Assembly: GCA_001874365.1 (NCBI GenBank)
Contig: MPDF01000003.1
Location: 1 to 64,000 of the forward strand
Origin: Gammaproteobacteria bacterium MedPE
GTDB taxonomy: Bacteria > Pseudomonadota > Gammaproteobacteria > Enterobacterales > Psychrobiaceae
Reading direction: 5' to 3'
DNA length: 64,000 nt
Shown: piece after piece, positions 45,604 through 54,332 of the stretch
Layout of the letters: every line of letters starts with the position of its first letter
Numbering within the stretch: position 1 is the first letter of the stretch
The notes under the pieces: model-generated
The model's database searches: none
Seen by the model: the letters and a program-made list of their open reading frames with translations, nothing else
What the model was told of the DNA's origin: nothing
Translations under genes and position numbers: made by a program

Positions 45604-47277
45604 TTACTGTTGTTTTAACACAGCGTGTTGTTTGTCATTATCTAAGTAATTTACAATCTGCGCTGATGGCTGTGGTTTTTCAAAGAAATAGCCTTGACCA
45701 AACTTACAACCTAGTTGTTGCAGTAAGGCTTGTTGTTCTTGATGTTCAATGCCTTCAGCGAGCACATCAAGTCCGAGCACATTGCCAAGCTCAATGATAT
45801 GTCGAATAAACTCTTGGTCAATCTCAGTGTGACAAAGATTATCAATAAGACTCTTGTCTAGCTTGAGCTTGTCAATAACATTATGTAATCGGCGTATTAA
45901 GCTAAGTGATGAGTAGCCAACCCCAAAATCATCAATAGCAATGTGAATGCCAAGAGCCTTCACTTGACGCACGTGATTAATGAGATTGTTAATGTTGTTG
46001 ATACTGGTTGTTTCAGTAACTTCGATCTCAATTAAGTCTGCTGGACAGGTGCTTGCCTCAATTATTTGTGTCACACGCTTGACAAAATCAGGCATTTCTA
46101 ATGTTTTGAATGACACATTGACAGATACGCGTGGCACATTAAATCCGTCATCAAGCCATGTTTTTACTTGTTGACATACTTGTTTTAACACATAGAGATC
46201 AAATTCAAAATTGAGTCCAATATCTTCCGCAATAGACGCAAAAAAAGCAGGCGATATATGGCTTAGCTCTTTATGATGCCAACGTGACAGCGCTTCAAGC
46301 CCCATCAATTTCTTAGAGGTTAGGCAATACTGGGGTTGATAATGTTGCGTTATCTGTTGTTTAGCAATGGCTTGCGGGAAATCATCGATAATCAATTTGC
46401 GCATCAATAATTTGTTGGTTAGTTCACTAGTTGCGAATATAAACTTGGAATTACTAAATTTTGCTGCTTGATGCATCGCTGTTTCAGTTGCAATTTCCAT
46501 CGCAAAATAACTGGAATATTTAGCGGTTAGCTCACTGACGCCGACACTGAAACTTTTATGTACCTTCACATTGTCTGAAAGTTGCATTGGTTGTTTGGTA
46601 ATGTCACAGATTGCTTGGCATTTATTAGTGACGAGCGTTTCAAAATCAATTTTTGATGCTCGCTGATAATCTTCTACTAAGATACCGAATTTTGCATTGG
46701 AAAATCGCACGACGAGGTAATCATCACCAAACAAGGCAACGAGTTTTTTGCCAAGGGTTTCTAGGTACTCATCACCAACGTTATAGCCTTGACGAAAGTT
46801 TAGCGTCGAAAAGTTATCGACTCTGAAAATAATTACAGCCAGTTGTGGGGCTTTCTTAGTTGGTAACGTGAGTAAATGATTTGCGCGTGAGCTCATCGCC
46901 CAACCATTAGGTAGACCTGTAACGCTATCTAGCGATTTGTCTTCGAGTACTCTAAAGAATACGTCATAACACAATTCATCCACATTTGAACGTTGGCATA
47001 CAACTTCAACGGGGAGTTCGTAGTAATGGCGGTTCTTTAATAAACCTTGTTGCGGTTTATCTATATGTTGCACAAGCCATTCAATCGTTGAATAACTTTG
47101 CGCGTCTGCACTATCAAAGGTCAGTAGATCTTTTAGTTGATAGCCATTAAGCATTTGGGCTTGATAGCCGAAACGCTCACTAAATACGGTATTACATCCT
47201 TTTAATACCCCATTTTTTACCATGATAGACGGTAGTAACATTTGTTCAACGTTATTCATTATTGGGGTCGCTAGCAT
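45604..47277 (-). CDS. GGDEF/EAL protein, degenerate GGDEF, intact EAL
   Basis: This 557-residue protein has an N-terminal PAS-like region (residues about 1-115), a GGDEF domain (DSVTGLPNGWAMSSR... to about 285) and an EAL domain (about 295-545). The GGDEF active-site loop is replaced by FSNAKFGIL, so it should not make c-di-GMP. The EAL domain keeps LEALSRW, EVTET, IDDFGVGYSSL, KLDKSLI and LAEGIE, so phosphodiesterase activity is likely. No membrane segments or signal peptide are seen. It sits alone; the upstream gap of 450 bp holds only the aminotransferase terminator and its promoter. Confidence 0.87.
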   Translation of the reverse strand: MLATPIMNNVEQMLLPSIMVKNGVLKGCNTVFSERFGYQAQMLNGYQLKDLLTFDSADAQSYSTIEWLVQHIDKPQQGLLKNRHYYELPVEVVCQRSNVDELCYDVFFRVLEDKSLDSVTGLPNGWAMSSRANHLLTLPTKKAPQLAVIIFRVDNFSTLNFRQGYNVGDEYLETLGKKLVALFGDDYLVVRFSNAKFGILVEDYQRASKIDFETLVTNKCQAICDITKQPMQLSDNVKVHKSFSVGVSELTAKYSSYFAMEIATETAMHQAAKFSNSKFIFATSELTNKLLMRKLIIDDFPQAIAKQQITQHYQPQYCLTSKKLMGLEALSRWHHKELSHISPAFFASIAEDIGLNFEFDLYVLKQVCQQVKTWLDDGFNVPRVSVNVSFKTLEMPDFVKRVTQIIEASTCPADLIEIEVTETTSINNINNLINHVRQVKALGIHIAIDDFGVGYSSLSLIRRLHNVIDKLKLDKSLIDNLCHTEIDQEFIRHIIELGNVLGLDVLAEGIEHQEQQALLQQLGCKFGQGYFFEKPQPSAQIVNYLDNDKQHAVLKQQ

Positions 47278-47665
47278 CAGATTAAGATGGTTGCAGGCTT
47301 CACGATACTACTTTGAGATAGCTGCTTATGTATTTATAATACATTTCTATTGCAAATGTGCCAATTAATGAAGGTTCAATTGGTGATAAATCACTCTTTT
47401 TTTCTAATATCTGATGGTCGTTTTGTGATGAGAGTAATATCGACATGGTGTTGACGGTATAAAAACGGCGCAAATGATGTACCTCAATCTCGGCTTTTAT
47501 AGACTATTCTGGTCGTAATCTATTATGAATACGCTGTAAACCTATCCATTTTACTGTGCCTATTTGGCTCAGTAGCGCCACTTGTAACCGTACAATTTAA
47601 CTAGAAATTTCGAAATGAAAATGTAGATATTTTTTGAGCTAAATTTTGTTTTTTTCTTGTGTGAT
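47278..47665. other. Intergenic region upstream of the EAL gene
   Basis: About 390 bp with no recognisable gene. It should carry the promoter of the EAL gene on the minus strand. A small GTGAT/ATCAC hairpin near 47380-47395 is the only dyad I noticed. Confidence 0.5.
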
Positions 47666-47699
47666 AAAAAAGGCACTAAATCAATTTAGTGCCTTTTTT
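47666..47699 (-). terminator. Terminator of the aminotransferase gene
   Basis: A 16-bp perfect stem: AAAAAAGGCACTAAAT (47666-47681) with ATTTAGTGCCTTTTTT (47684-47699), loop of 2 nt on paper (so a few inner pairs open). T run on the minus strand. Confidence 0.85.
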
Positions 47700-47727
47700 G
47701 TGATTTTTGAACAAGCTATTGTGCTTG

Positions 47728-48918
47728 TTAGGCAATAACCTTAGCGATCGACTGTGCAAGATATTTAACGTTGTCTCTGCTAATTCCTGCGATTGATATA
47801 CGGCTTGAATCAACCATGTAAATACTATAATCCTTTATCAGAGTGTTGACTTGCTCTGATGTAATACCAAGGAACGAAAACATGCCTGACTGTTTCGTAA
47901 TGAAACTAAAATCTCTATCAACGCCTTCTGCTTTCAACGCGTCAACTAACATGTGACGATTATTGCTAATGCGGTCACGCATAATGGCAAGCTCTTCGTG
48001 CCATTGAGCAGTTAACTCGTTGTCAGATAAAATAGTACTAACAAGTGCTGCACCATGTGCTGGTGGCATAGAATAAATGCTACGTACAACAGACAATACA
48101 ACCGAATAAGCCACATCTGCGGTTACTGAATCTTTTGCGATTAATGTAAAACCGCCAATACGTTCACGATAAAGACCAAAGTTCTTTGAGCATGAGCTAC
48201 ACAATAGTAATTCATCAAGCTCTTGTGCCATTAGGCGTGGACCAAAAGCATCTTCATCTAAGCCTAAACCAAATCCCTGATAAGCCATATCGATAAGCGG
48301 CGTGAAGCCATTTTGTTTCGCTATTTGCGTGACTTGTTGCCATTGTTCTTTTGATAAATCCATGCCACTTGGATTGTGACAACATGCGTGAAGTAATACG
48401 ACATCGCCAGCAGGCACGGTCGCTAACGTTGTTAGCATTGCGTCAAAATCGAGAGATTTTGATTCATAGTCATAATAGGGATATGACTCGATGGTTAAAC
48501 CTGCCGCACTAAATAGTCCATTATGATTGGCCCATGTTGGGTTTGATAACCAAATTTTTGCATTAGGCTTACACGCTTTAATAAACTCAGCGGCAACACG
48601 TAATGAACCCGTGCCACCCGGTGTTGAAATAGTACGCGTTCGGTTATCTTCTATCACTTGATGACGACCAAAAATTAACTTGGTCATGTATTCGTTAAAT
48701 GCTGCTTCGCCCGTTGGGCCAATGTAAATTTTTGATGTTTCAGTGTCTGTGCGATGACGTTCAGCTGTTTTTACGCAATCTAGAATAGGGGTATGTCCAT
48801 TATCATCTTTAAAAACACCCACGCCTAAATCGACTTTTTGAGGATTGGTGTCTTCGCCATAGGCTTTTAATAGCCCCAAAATGGGATCGGCAGGCAAAGG
48901 GGATAGTTGCTCTAACAT
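47728..48918 (-). CDS. Aromatic amino acid/aspartate aminotransferase
   Basis: This 396-residue class I PLP aminotransferase transfers amino groups between aspartate or aromatic amino acids and 2-oxoglutarate. The Schiff-base Lys245 lies in SSCSKNFGLYRERIGG; the substrate Arg is in DSSRISIAG near the C-terminus; the PLP phosphate loop and the CCHNPSG motif are present. AGGAAAATC precedes the ATG. It could be aspC or tyrB in function; sequence alone does not decide. It is monocistronic with a strong terminator. Confidence 0.9.
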   Translation of the reverse strand: MLEQLSPLPADPILGLLKAYGEDTNPQKVDLGVGVFKDDNGHTPILDCVKTAERHRTDTETSKIYIGPTGEAAFNEYMTKLIFGRHQVIEDNRTRTISTPGGTGSLRVAAEFIKACKPNAKIWLSNPTWANHNGLFSAAGLTIESYPYYDYESKSLDFDAMLTTLATVPAGDVVLLHACCHNPSGMDLSKEQWQQVTQIAKQNGFTPLIDMAYQGFGLGLDEDAFGPRLMAQELDELLLCSSCSKNFGLYRERIGGFTLIAKDSVTADVAYSVVLSVVRSIYSMPPAHGAALVSTILSDNELTAQWHEELAIMRDRISNNRHMLVDALKAEGVDRDFSFITKQSGMFSFLGITSEQVNTLIKDYSIYMVDSSRISIAGISRDNVKYLAQSIAKVIA

Positions 48919-49079
48919 AATGATTTTCCTAATTGAGATAGGCGCAGCGCCGTGAATAATTCTTGGTTGATAATCTAACGTAGTTTTGATGTGGTGAATA
49001 CTATTTATAGCATCAATTTATAAAATACTTAGCGCGTTGGATGTGAAGACGTGTGTAAAGAAAAAATGACAATAAAAAA

Positions 49080-49103
49080 CCTCAACCAGAAAACTGGATG
49101 AGG
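49080..49103 (-). terminator. fabV terminator
   Basis: CCTCAACCAG (49080-49089) and CTGGATGAGG (49094-49103) pair with one A-A mismatch around AAAA. A T run follows on the minus strand after the fabV stop. Confidence 0.8.
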
Positions 49104-49130
49104 CTCTAACAAACGTTTAAGCGTAAGTAA

Positions 49131-50330
49131 TTAAATCGCTTTTACGTCAAAATCTACAAGTGTATTTACGTCTGCTTCATAGTCGACACCGTCAACTTCG
49201 AAACCAAATAGTTGTAAGAATTCTTTTTTGTAACCCGCATAATCAGTTAAATCAAATAGATTCTCAGTGGTTACTTGTGGCCAAATGTCACGACATGCTT
49301 GTTGAACATCGTCACGCAATTCCCAATCATCTAAACGGAAGCGATTTTTGTCATCAACGTTAATCTCGGTGCCGCCATTGTATAGCTGTGTACTAAATAA
49401 GCGGAATACTTGTTCCATACAGCCTTCATGCAAACCTTTTTCTTTCATGATTTTAAAAGCCATTGCAATGTAAAGAGGCATTACCGGAATGGCTGAGCTT
49501 GCTTGTGTAACAACGCTTTTTAGCACTGCAACGTTAGCTTGACCGCCAGTTTTACCTAATCTCTCATTGAGTAGGTGTGCAGCGCGATCTAAATCTTCCT
49601 TCGCTTTACCTAGTGCGCCATCCCAGTAGATAGGCCAAGTAATTTCAGTACCAATGTAGCTATAGGCAACCGTTTTACAAGTGTCACTTAATACGCCAGC
49701 ATCTGCCAACGTGTTAACCCAAAGTTCCCAATCTTGACCGCCCATCACTGTAATGGTGTCTTCGATTTCTTGTTCTGATGCCGGTTCAACTGACGCTTCG
49801 ATAATAGTATCTTTATTCGTATCGATGGCCGTTGATGTATAAGTTTCACCAATTGGCTTTAAGCAAGAACGTACGACTTCACCTGTTTCTGGAAGTTTAC
49901 GAACTGGTGCAGCAAGTGAGTAAACGATTAAATCGATTTGACCTAAATCTTCTTTAATGGCTTCGATGACTTTCGCTTTTGCTTCATGAGAAAACGCATC
50001 GCCGTTAAAGCTTTTTGCGTATAAACCAGCTTCTGTTGCGGCTTTATCAAATGCCGCAGCATTGTAATAACCAGCACTGCCAGGTTTGCGTTCAGTCGGT
50101 TCTTTTTCGAAGAATACACCAATGGTGTTGGCACCGCCGCCAAATGCTGCGCTGATGCGAGAAGGCATACCGTAACCACTTGATGAACCAATTACTAATA
50201 CATTTTTGGGTGCATCTTTAAGCTTTGGTTGTGATTTAGTGAATTCAATTTGTTTTAGAATGTTTGCTTCACAACCCGTTGGGTGAGTAGTTGTACAAAT
50301 GAAACCACGAATTTTAGGCTTAATAATCAT
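49131..50330 (-). CDS. fabV: Enoyl-ACP/trans-2-enoyl-CoA reductase FabV
   Basis: FabV is an NADH-dependent enoyl-ACP reductase that completes each elongation cycle and is insensitive to triclosan in Vibrio and Pseudomonas. The 399-residue product has the N-terminal [21 protein letters not shown] block, the NADH motif [27 protein letters not shown], and the family Y-x8-K active site ([10 protein letters not shown]). It is about 60% longer than FabI. It lies 6 kb from the main fatty-acid cluster and supplies the one step missing there. No FadR-type site was found in its upstream region. Confidence 0.96.
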   Translation of the reverse strand: MIIKPKIRGFICTTTHPTGCEANILKQIEFTKSQPKLKDAPKNVLVIGSSSGYGMPSRISAAFGGGANTIGVFFEKEPTERKPGSAGYYNAAAFDKAATEAGLYAKSFNGDAFSHEAKAKVIEAIKEDLGQIDLIVYSLAAPVRKLPETGEVVRSCLKPIGETYTSTAIDTNKDTIIEASVEPASEQEIEDTITVMGGQDWELWVNTLADAGVLSDTCKTVAYSYIGTEITWPIYWDGALGKAKEDLDRAAHLLNERLGKTGGQANVAVLKSVVTQASSAIPVMPLYIAMAFKIMKEKGLHEGCMEQVFRLFSTQLYNGGTEINVDDKNRFRLDDWELRDDVQQACRDIWPQVTTENLFDLTDYAGYKKEFLQLFGFEVDGVDYEADVNTLVDFDVKAI

Positions 50331-50527
50331 TGATTTAACTCTTGTCTATTTGGTTAGATTAATGTGGGTTTTAGAAATTGTTGGCTACTATACAGCATTT
50401 TTTTAAGGTGGCTGCTCTGATTAGTTAATTTCTTTCCAAATCAAGGCGCTTAGCGGGATTATTACACTGGTTATATCCTGTCTTGTGGGTTAGAATTTGA
50501 CGGAATTTATTAGAATCGAGAAATGTT

Positions 50528-51211
50528 ATGTCGTTATTAAACGTTGTTAAAGCTTCCTCTTTAATGGTATTGCTTGCTGGGACCATTGCGTGTTCACCGT
50601 CTGCTGAAGAAGCAGTTAAAGAGGCTGCAGTTAGTTTTCAATTGGATAAAGACTATGAAGTGGTACGAAAAACGCCTTCAAAGAGTCCGCAAATCATCGA
50701 ACACTTTTCGTTGTACTGTGGCCATTGTTATAACACCGAACCTTTGATTAAATCGCTAAAAAATTCGTTGGCTAAAGACGTAGAGTTTAAACGTTCACAT
50801 GTGACTTTTTTGCCACAGCAGCGTCCTGAGTGGGGTAAGGCAATGACTTTTGCGGTTGCTGCTTCGCAGAAGTTAGGGGTCGAAGAAGCATTTGTAGCAA
50901 GCGTTTTTGATAGTCATTTTGTGCAAAAAAAGTTTCTTGGCGATTATGCTCAGTTACGTGATGTGTTTGGTACGCTAGGCGTTGATGCTCAAACGTTTAA
51001 AGATACAATGAATAATGAAGAAACTGTCGATGTAGTGCGAGCTATGGTGAACAAAGCATCAAGTGACAAAGTGCGTTTTACCCCCGATTTAATCGTTAAT
51101 GATAAATATCGTGTTTTGTTGTCCAATGTACCAAAATCAGCGAAAGAAAATGGTGTCACAACTGAACAGCAACTAGATAAGCTAGTGGCATTTTTGCTGA
51201 CTAATCCTTAG
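50528..51211 (+). CDS. DsbA family thiol:disulfide oxidoreductase, probable lipoprotein
   Basis: This 227-residue DsbA-like protein has the active site Cys64-Gly-His-Cys67 in LYCGHCYNTE, the helical insertion, and the cis-Pro loop FTPDLIVN. The N-terminus is a signal (VVKASSLMVLLAGTIAC) whose Cys22 sits at a lipobox-like TIAC, so it may be a lipoprotein rather than a soluble periplasmic DsbA. After that come about 25 polar residues before the catalytic fold. It probably pairs with DsbB at 1.1 kb. The start has GAG only, a weak ribosome site. It ends in a strong terminator. Confidence 0.88.
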   Translation: MSLLNVVKASSLMVLLAGTIACSPSAEEAVKEAAVSFQLDKDYEVVRKTPSKSPQIIEHFSLYCGHCYNTEPLIKSLKNSLAKDVEFKRSHVTFLPQQRPEWGKAMTFAVAASQKLGVEEAFVASVFDSHFVQKKFLGDYAQLRDVFGTLGVDAQTFKDTMNNEETVDVVRAMVNKASSDKVRFTPDLIVNDKYRVLLSNVPKSAKENGVTTEQQLDKLVAFLLTNP

Positions 51212-51246
51212 AAGCTTATATTAGGTTTCAAGTATACTTTTAGATG

Positions 51247-51276
51247 AGGCGCTTAACGACGTTAAGCGCCTTTTTC
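51247..51276 (+). terminator. Terminator of the dsbA-like gene
   Basis: AGGCGCTTAAC (51247-51257) and GTTAAGCGCCT (51261-51271) pair perfectly around GAC, followed by a T run. Confidence 0.9.
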
Positions 51277-51283
51277 ATGTTTA

Positions 51284-53416
51284 TTACACGACTGGTGTCT
51301 GGGGAATATTAGAAAAGTTTTGCTCAATAATCCACCGTTCTAGATTGCTCGAACTTTGTGGTTTAGAGAAAAAGTATCCTTGTAGATAGTTAACTTTATT
51401 AGCAATAAGGAATTTACGTTGTTCGTCTGTTTCAACGCCTTCAGCGGTAACTTGCAAATTCAAGCTGTGGGCTAAATTAATGGTTGCTTTTACAATCGAC
51501 TCATCGCCAGGATCTTCGCCAATGCCATTAACGAAATATTGATCTACTTTTAAGGTGTTCAACGGTAACTTAGACAAATAGGTCAATGAGCTATAGCCTG
51601 TTCCAAAATCATCGATTGCAATTTTTACCCCAAGATCACGTAACTGGGTGAGTACGACAATGGCGTGTTCTACATCATTCATCATGGTATATTCGGTAAT
51701 TTCAACTTCCAAACATTCCGGTGGCATTCCCGTTTGTGCTAGAACATCTTCAATTGTTTTTACGAGAGACTTTTCACTTAATTGGCGTACAGAAACATTT
51801 ACTGCAACCGTCGTGTTTTCTGCGACAATACCTTCGTCAATCCATTTCTTATTTTGTGCGCAGGCCATTTCAAGCATTTGTTTACCAAGTTCAACTACCA
51901 ATCCTGTTTCTTCAACGAGCTCAATAAAATCACCTGGGAATACTAAGCCGCGGGTCGGATGTTGCCAGCGAACTAAAGCTTCGTAACCCGTTAAGTGACC
52001 GTTAGCGGCAATTTTCGGTTGAAAATGGCTCTCAAACTGACGTTCTTTGAGTGCAACTGTTAATTCTTTTTCTAGGGTATCCTTAGCTAAAACCCGTTCT
52101 TGCATCTCACGAGAGAAAAACTGGAAGTTATTTCGACCTGTGCCTTTAGCATGATACATTGCGGTATCTGCAGATTTCACAAGCTCTTTAATATCTTTTC
52201 CACCTTCAGGAAAGGTAGTGATACCAATACTTGCTCCAACGGTTAACGTATAGCTGCCAAGTTGATGGGGCTTTTTAAAGGATTCTAATACTTTATTAGC
52301 AACGCGGCCAGCGTCGTCAGATTTTCTGATGACTGGTAAAATAATACCGAATTCATCGCCACCTAAGCGCGCCACCAAATCGCCCTGGCGTAAGCATTCT
52401 TCGAGTCGTGCAGATACCGATTGCAGTAATTTGTCTCCAACGTCATGACCCAAGGTGTCATTAACACGTTTAAAGTCATCCATATCGAGCATGAGTAGCG
52501 CTAAATTACCGTTGTCACGTACTCGCTCTTGCAGGCTAACTCGCAAAAACTCATGGAATAGGGCACGGTTGGGTAGTTGGGTTAAAGAGTCTTCTTGCGC
52601 TAAGCGAATCAGTTCATCTTCGGCCCATTTACGCTCGGTAATATCTTGAAATGAAAACACACCGCCGTCTTGGATATCTTCTGTGAATCCAGACATCGAA
52701 AATTCAACAGGGAAGGTTGTAAAATCGGGGCGTTTTAGTAAATAGTCGCAATTTCTAATTTGCGCATGTGAGCCAGATTCATTGGTTTGTGTAAAATCAT
52801 TCCATTGAACTTCCGGCTGGTTTTGATCTAAATGAAATAAATCAAACAGCTTTGATTTTACTAACTGTGGTAATGTCATGCCAAGTAATCGCAAGGCGGT
52901 TGGATTTGCCCAATCGACAATCCCTTGACTGTTAAACGAGATTATTCCTTCGATAATACAATCGAGTACTGTTTCGTTATGTGCAGCCATCTGCCTATTT
53001 TGTTGGACAGCCTCTTCAAGTTCTATGCGTTGTTTCTCAAGCTCCAGAAATACTTTGACTTTACTGAGTAACACACCGGGTGCAATCGGTTTAAAGAGAT
53101 AATCTACAGCACCTGATTCATAGCCTTGTTCGACGAATTGACGCTCTTTGGAAATGGCAGTTACAAAGATGACAGGGACGTTCTTGGTGTCGTCATAATC
53201 TCGCATCAAGCTAACGGCTTCAAAACCGTCCATACCTGGCATTTGCACGTCCATTAGGATCAGGGCAAATTGTTGCCGTAGAACTTGAGACAAAGCTTCT
53301 TCTCCCGACATTGCACGGGTGAGAGAAGCATTGAGGGGCTTCAACGTTTGCTCAAGAGCAAACAAGTTCTCTGGTCTGTCATCGACCAGCAATATTTTCG
53401 GTCGCTGATGTTCCAT
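51284..53416 (-). CDS. Response regulator with REC-PAS-GGDEF-EAL domains
   Basis: This 710-residue regulator has a receiver domain (residues about 5-120) with phospho-acceptor Asp56 in LMDVQMPGMDG and Lys in FKPI, a PAS domain (about 145-260), a GGDEF domain with the intact active site LGGDEFGI and an EAL domain with YEALVRW, EITEYT, DDFGTGYSSL and AEGVE. Both c-di-GMP enzymatic activities look possible. I start it at the ATG at 53416 with AAGGA 8 nt upstream; the ATG at 53431 has none. It is the last gene of the kinase-cheR operon and is likely phosphorylated by that kinase. Confidence 0.9.
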   Translation of the reverse strand: MEHQRPKILLVDDRPENLFALEQTLKPLNASLTRAMSGEEALSQVLRQQFALILMDVQMPGMDGFEAVSLMRDYDDTKNVPVIFVTAISKERQFVEQGYESGAVDYLFKPIAPGVLLSKVKVFLELEKQRIELEEAVQQNRQMAAHNETVLDCIIEGIISFNSQGIVDWANPTALRLLGMTLPQLVKSKLFDLFHLDQNQPEVQWNDFTQTNESGSHAQIRNCDYLLKRPDFTTFPVEFSMSGFTEDIQDGGVFSFQDITERKWAEDELIRLAQEDSLTQLPNRALFHEFLRVSLQERVRDNGNLALLMLDMDDFKRVNDTLGHDVGDKLLQSVSARLEECLRQGDLVARLGGDEFGIILPVIRKSDDAGRVANKVLESFKKPHQLGSYTLTVGASIGITTFPEGGKDIKELVKSADTAMYHAKGTGRNNFQFFSREMQERVLAKDTLEKELTVALKERQFESHFQPKIAANGHLTGYEALVRWQHPTRGLVFPGDFIELVEETGLVVELGKQMLEMACAQNKKWIDEGIVAENTTVAVNVSVRQLSEKSLVKTIEDVLAQTGMPPECLEVEITEYTMMNDVEHAIVVLTQLRDLGVKIAIDDFGTGYSSLTYLSKLPLNTLKVDQYFVNGIGEDPGDESIVKATINLAHSLNLQVTAEGVETDEQRKFLIANKVNYLQGYFFSKPQSSSNLERWIIEQNFSNIPQTPVV

Positions 53417-53483
53417 GGCTAATTCCTTCATTAAAAAAACATCCGTTATTTCACTAAGTCCTTTTAGCTATAAAAGGCTATAA

Positions 53484-54329
53484 CTACTGCTTTTTACGAT
53501 AAATTTTATATTTATCAAAAACGGCTTCATAGCGTGTTAGGGCGAGAGAGTAATGGAGCGACTCGTGACTTCCCAAACACAAATATCCTAGAGGAAAAAT
53601 ACTGTCACTAAAGAGTGAAAATACTTTTTCTTGTAACGATTTTCCAAAATAAATCAACACATTCCGGCAGAGTATTAAATGAAACTGACCAAATACACTG
53701 TCACTAGCTAGGTTGTGTTTTGCAAATGTTACATTTTGCATTAAATCTTTACTCATCAAGATGCCATCCTCATGGCTCTGGTAGTAATCTGAAAAACTAC
53801 GTTTGCCGCCAGCAAGGTAATAGTTTTCAGTATATTTTTGCATGCGGCTATAACTCAATATGCCGTCTTGTGCTGACTTTAACGAATTGGCATTAAAGTC
53901 TGTTGCATAAATATTGCAATTCTCATACAGACCTTCTTCTTTCAACATAATGGCCATCGAGTAAACTTCTTCACCTGTTGCACAGCCTGCATGCCAAATA
54001 TTCACGCTGGGATAAGTTTTAAGCAATGGTAAAACTTTTTCCCGTAATGTTTTGAAAAATAACGGGTCACGAAACATTTCTGTTACTGGCACTGATACGG
54101 TATTTAACAGGTTTTCGAAAAATACTTCATCTTGCACTATTGGCTTAATCATGTCCGTTAGGTTTTCGAATGCATATTTTTCAACATGAGACTCTAGCCT
54201 GCGTTTCAATGATTTTTGCGCGTAATCATCAAAATTATGTCCATATTTTAATTTGATAGCGTGTAAAACCAATTGATATTCAATATCATCACCGGATGAC
54301 AACGCGCCAGCATTCGATTTTTTAAGCAC
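53484..54329 (-). CDS. CheR-type protein-glutamate O-methyltransferase
   Basis: This 281-residue CheR has the N-terminal helical domain (EYQLVLHAIKLKYGHNFDDYAQKSLKRRLE) and the SAM-dependent methyltransferase domain with IWHAGCATGEEVYSMAI, YATDFNANSLK and LILCRNVLIYF. It starts at GTG (54329), 3 nt after the kinase stop; no ATG fits better. No chemoreceptor or cheB is near, so it may methylate the adjacent kinase or a remote receptor, or act in a non-chemotaxis pathway. This gene pairing with hybrid kinases is common in Alteromonadales and Pseudomonas. Confidence 0.9.
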   Translation of the reverse strand: MLKKSNAGALSSGDDIEYQLVLHAIKLKYGHNFDDYAQKSLKRRLESHVEKYAFENLTDMIKPIVQDEVFFENLLNTVSVPVTEMFRDPLFFKTLREKVLPLLKTYPSVNIWHAGCATGEEVYSMAIMLKEEGLYENCNIYATDFNANSLKSAQDGILSYSRMQKYTENYYLAGGKRSFSDYYQSHEDGILMSKDLMQNVTFAKHNLASDSVFGQFHLILCRNVLIYFGKSLQEKVFSLFSDSIFPLGYLCLGSHESLHYSLALTRYEAVFDKYKIYRKKQ

Positions 54330-54332
54330 GAT

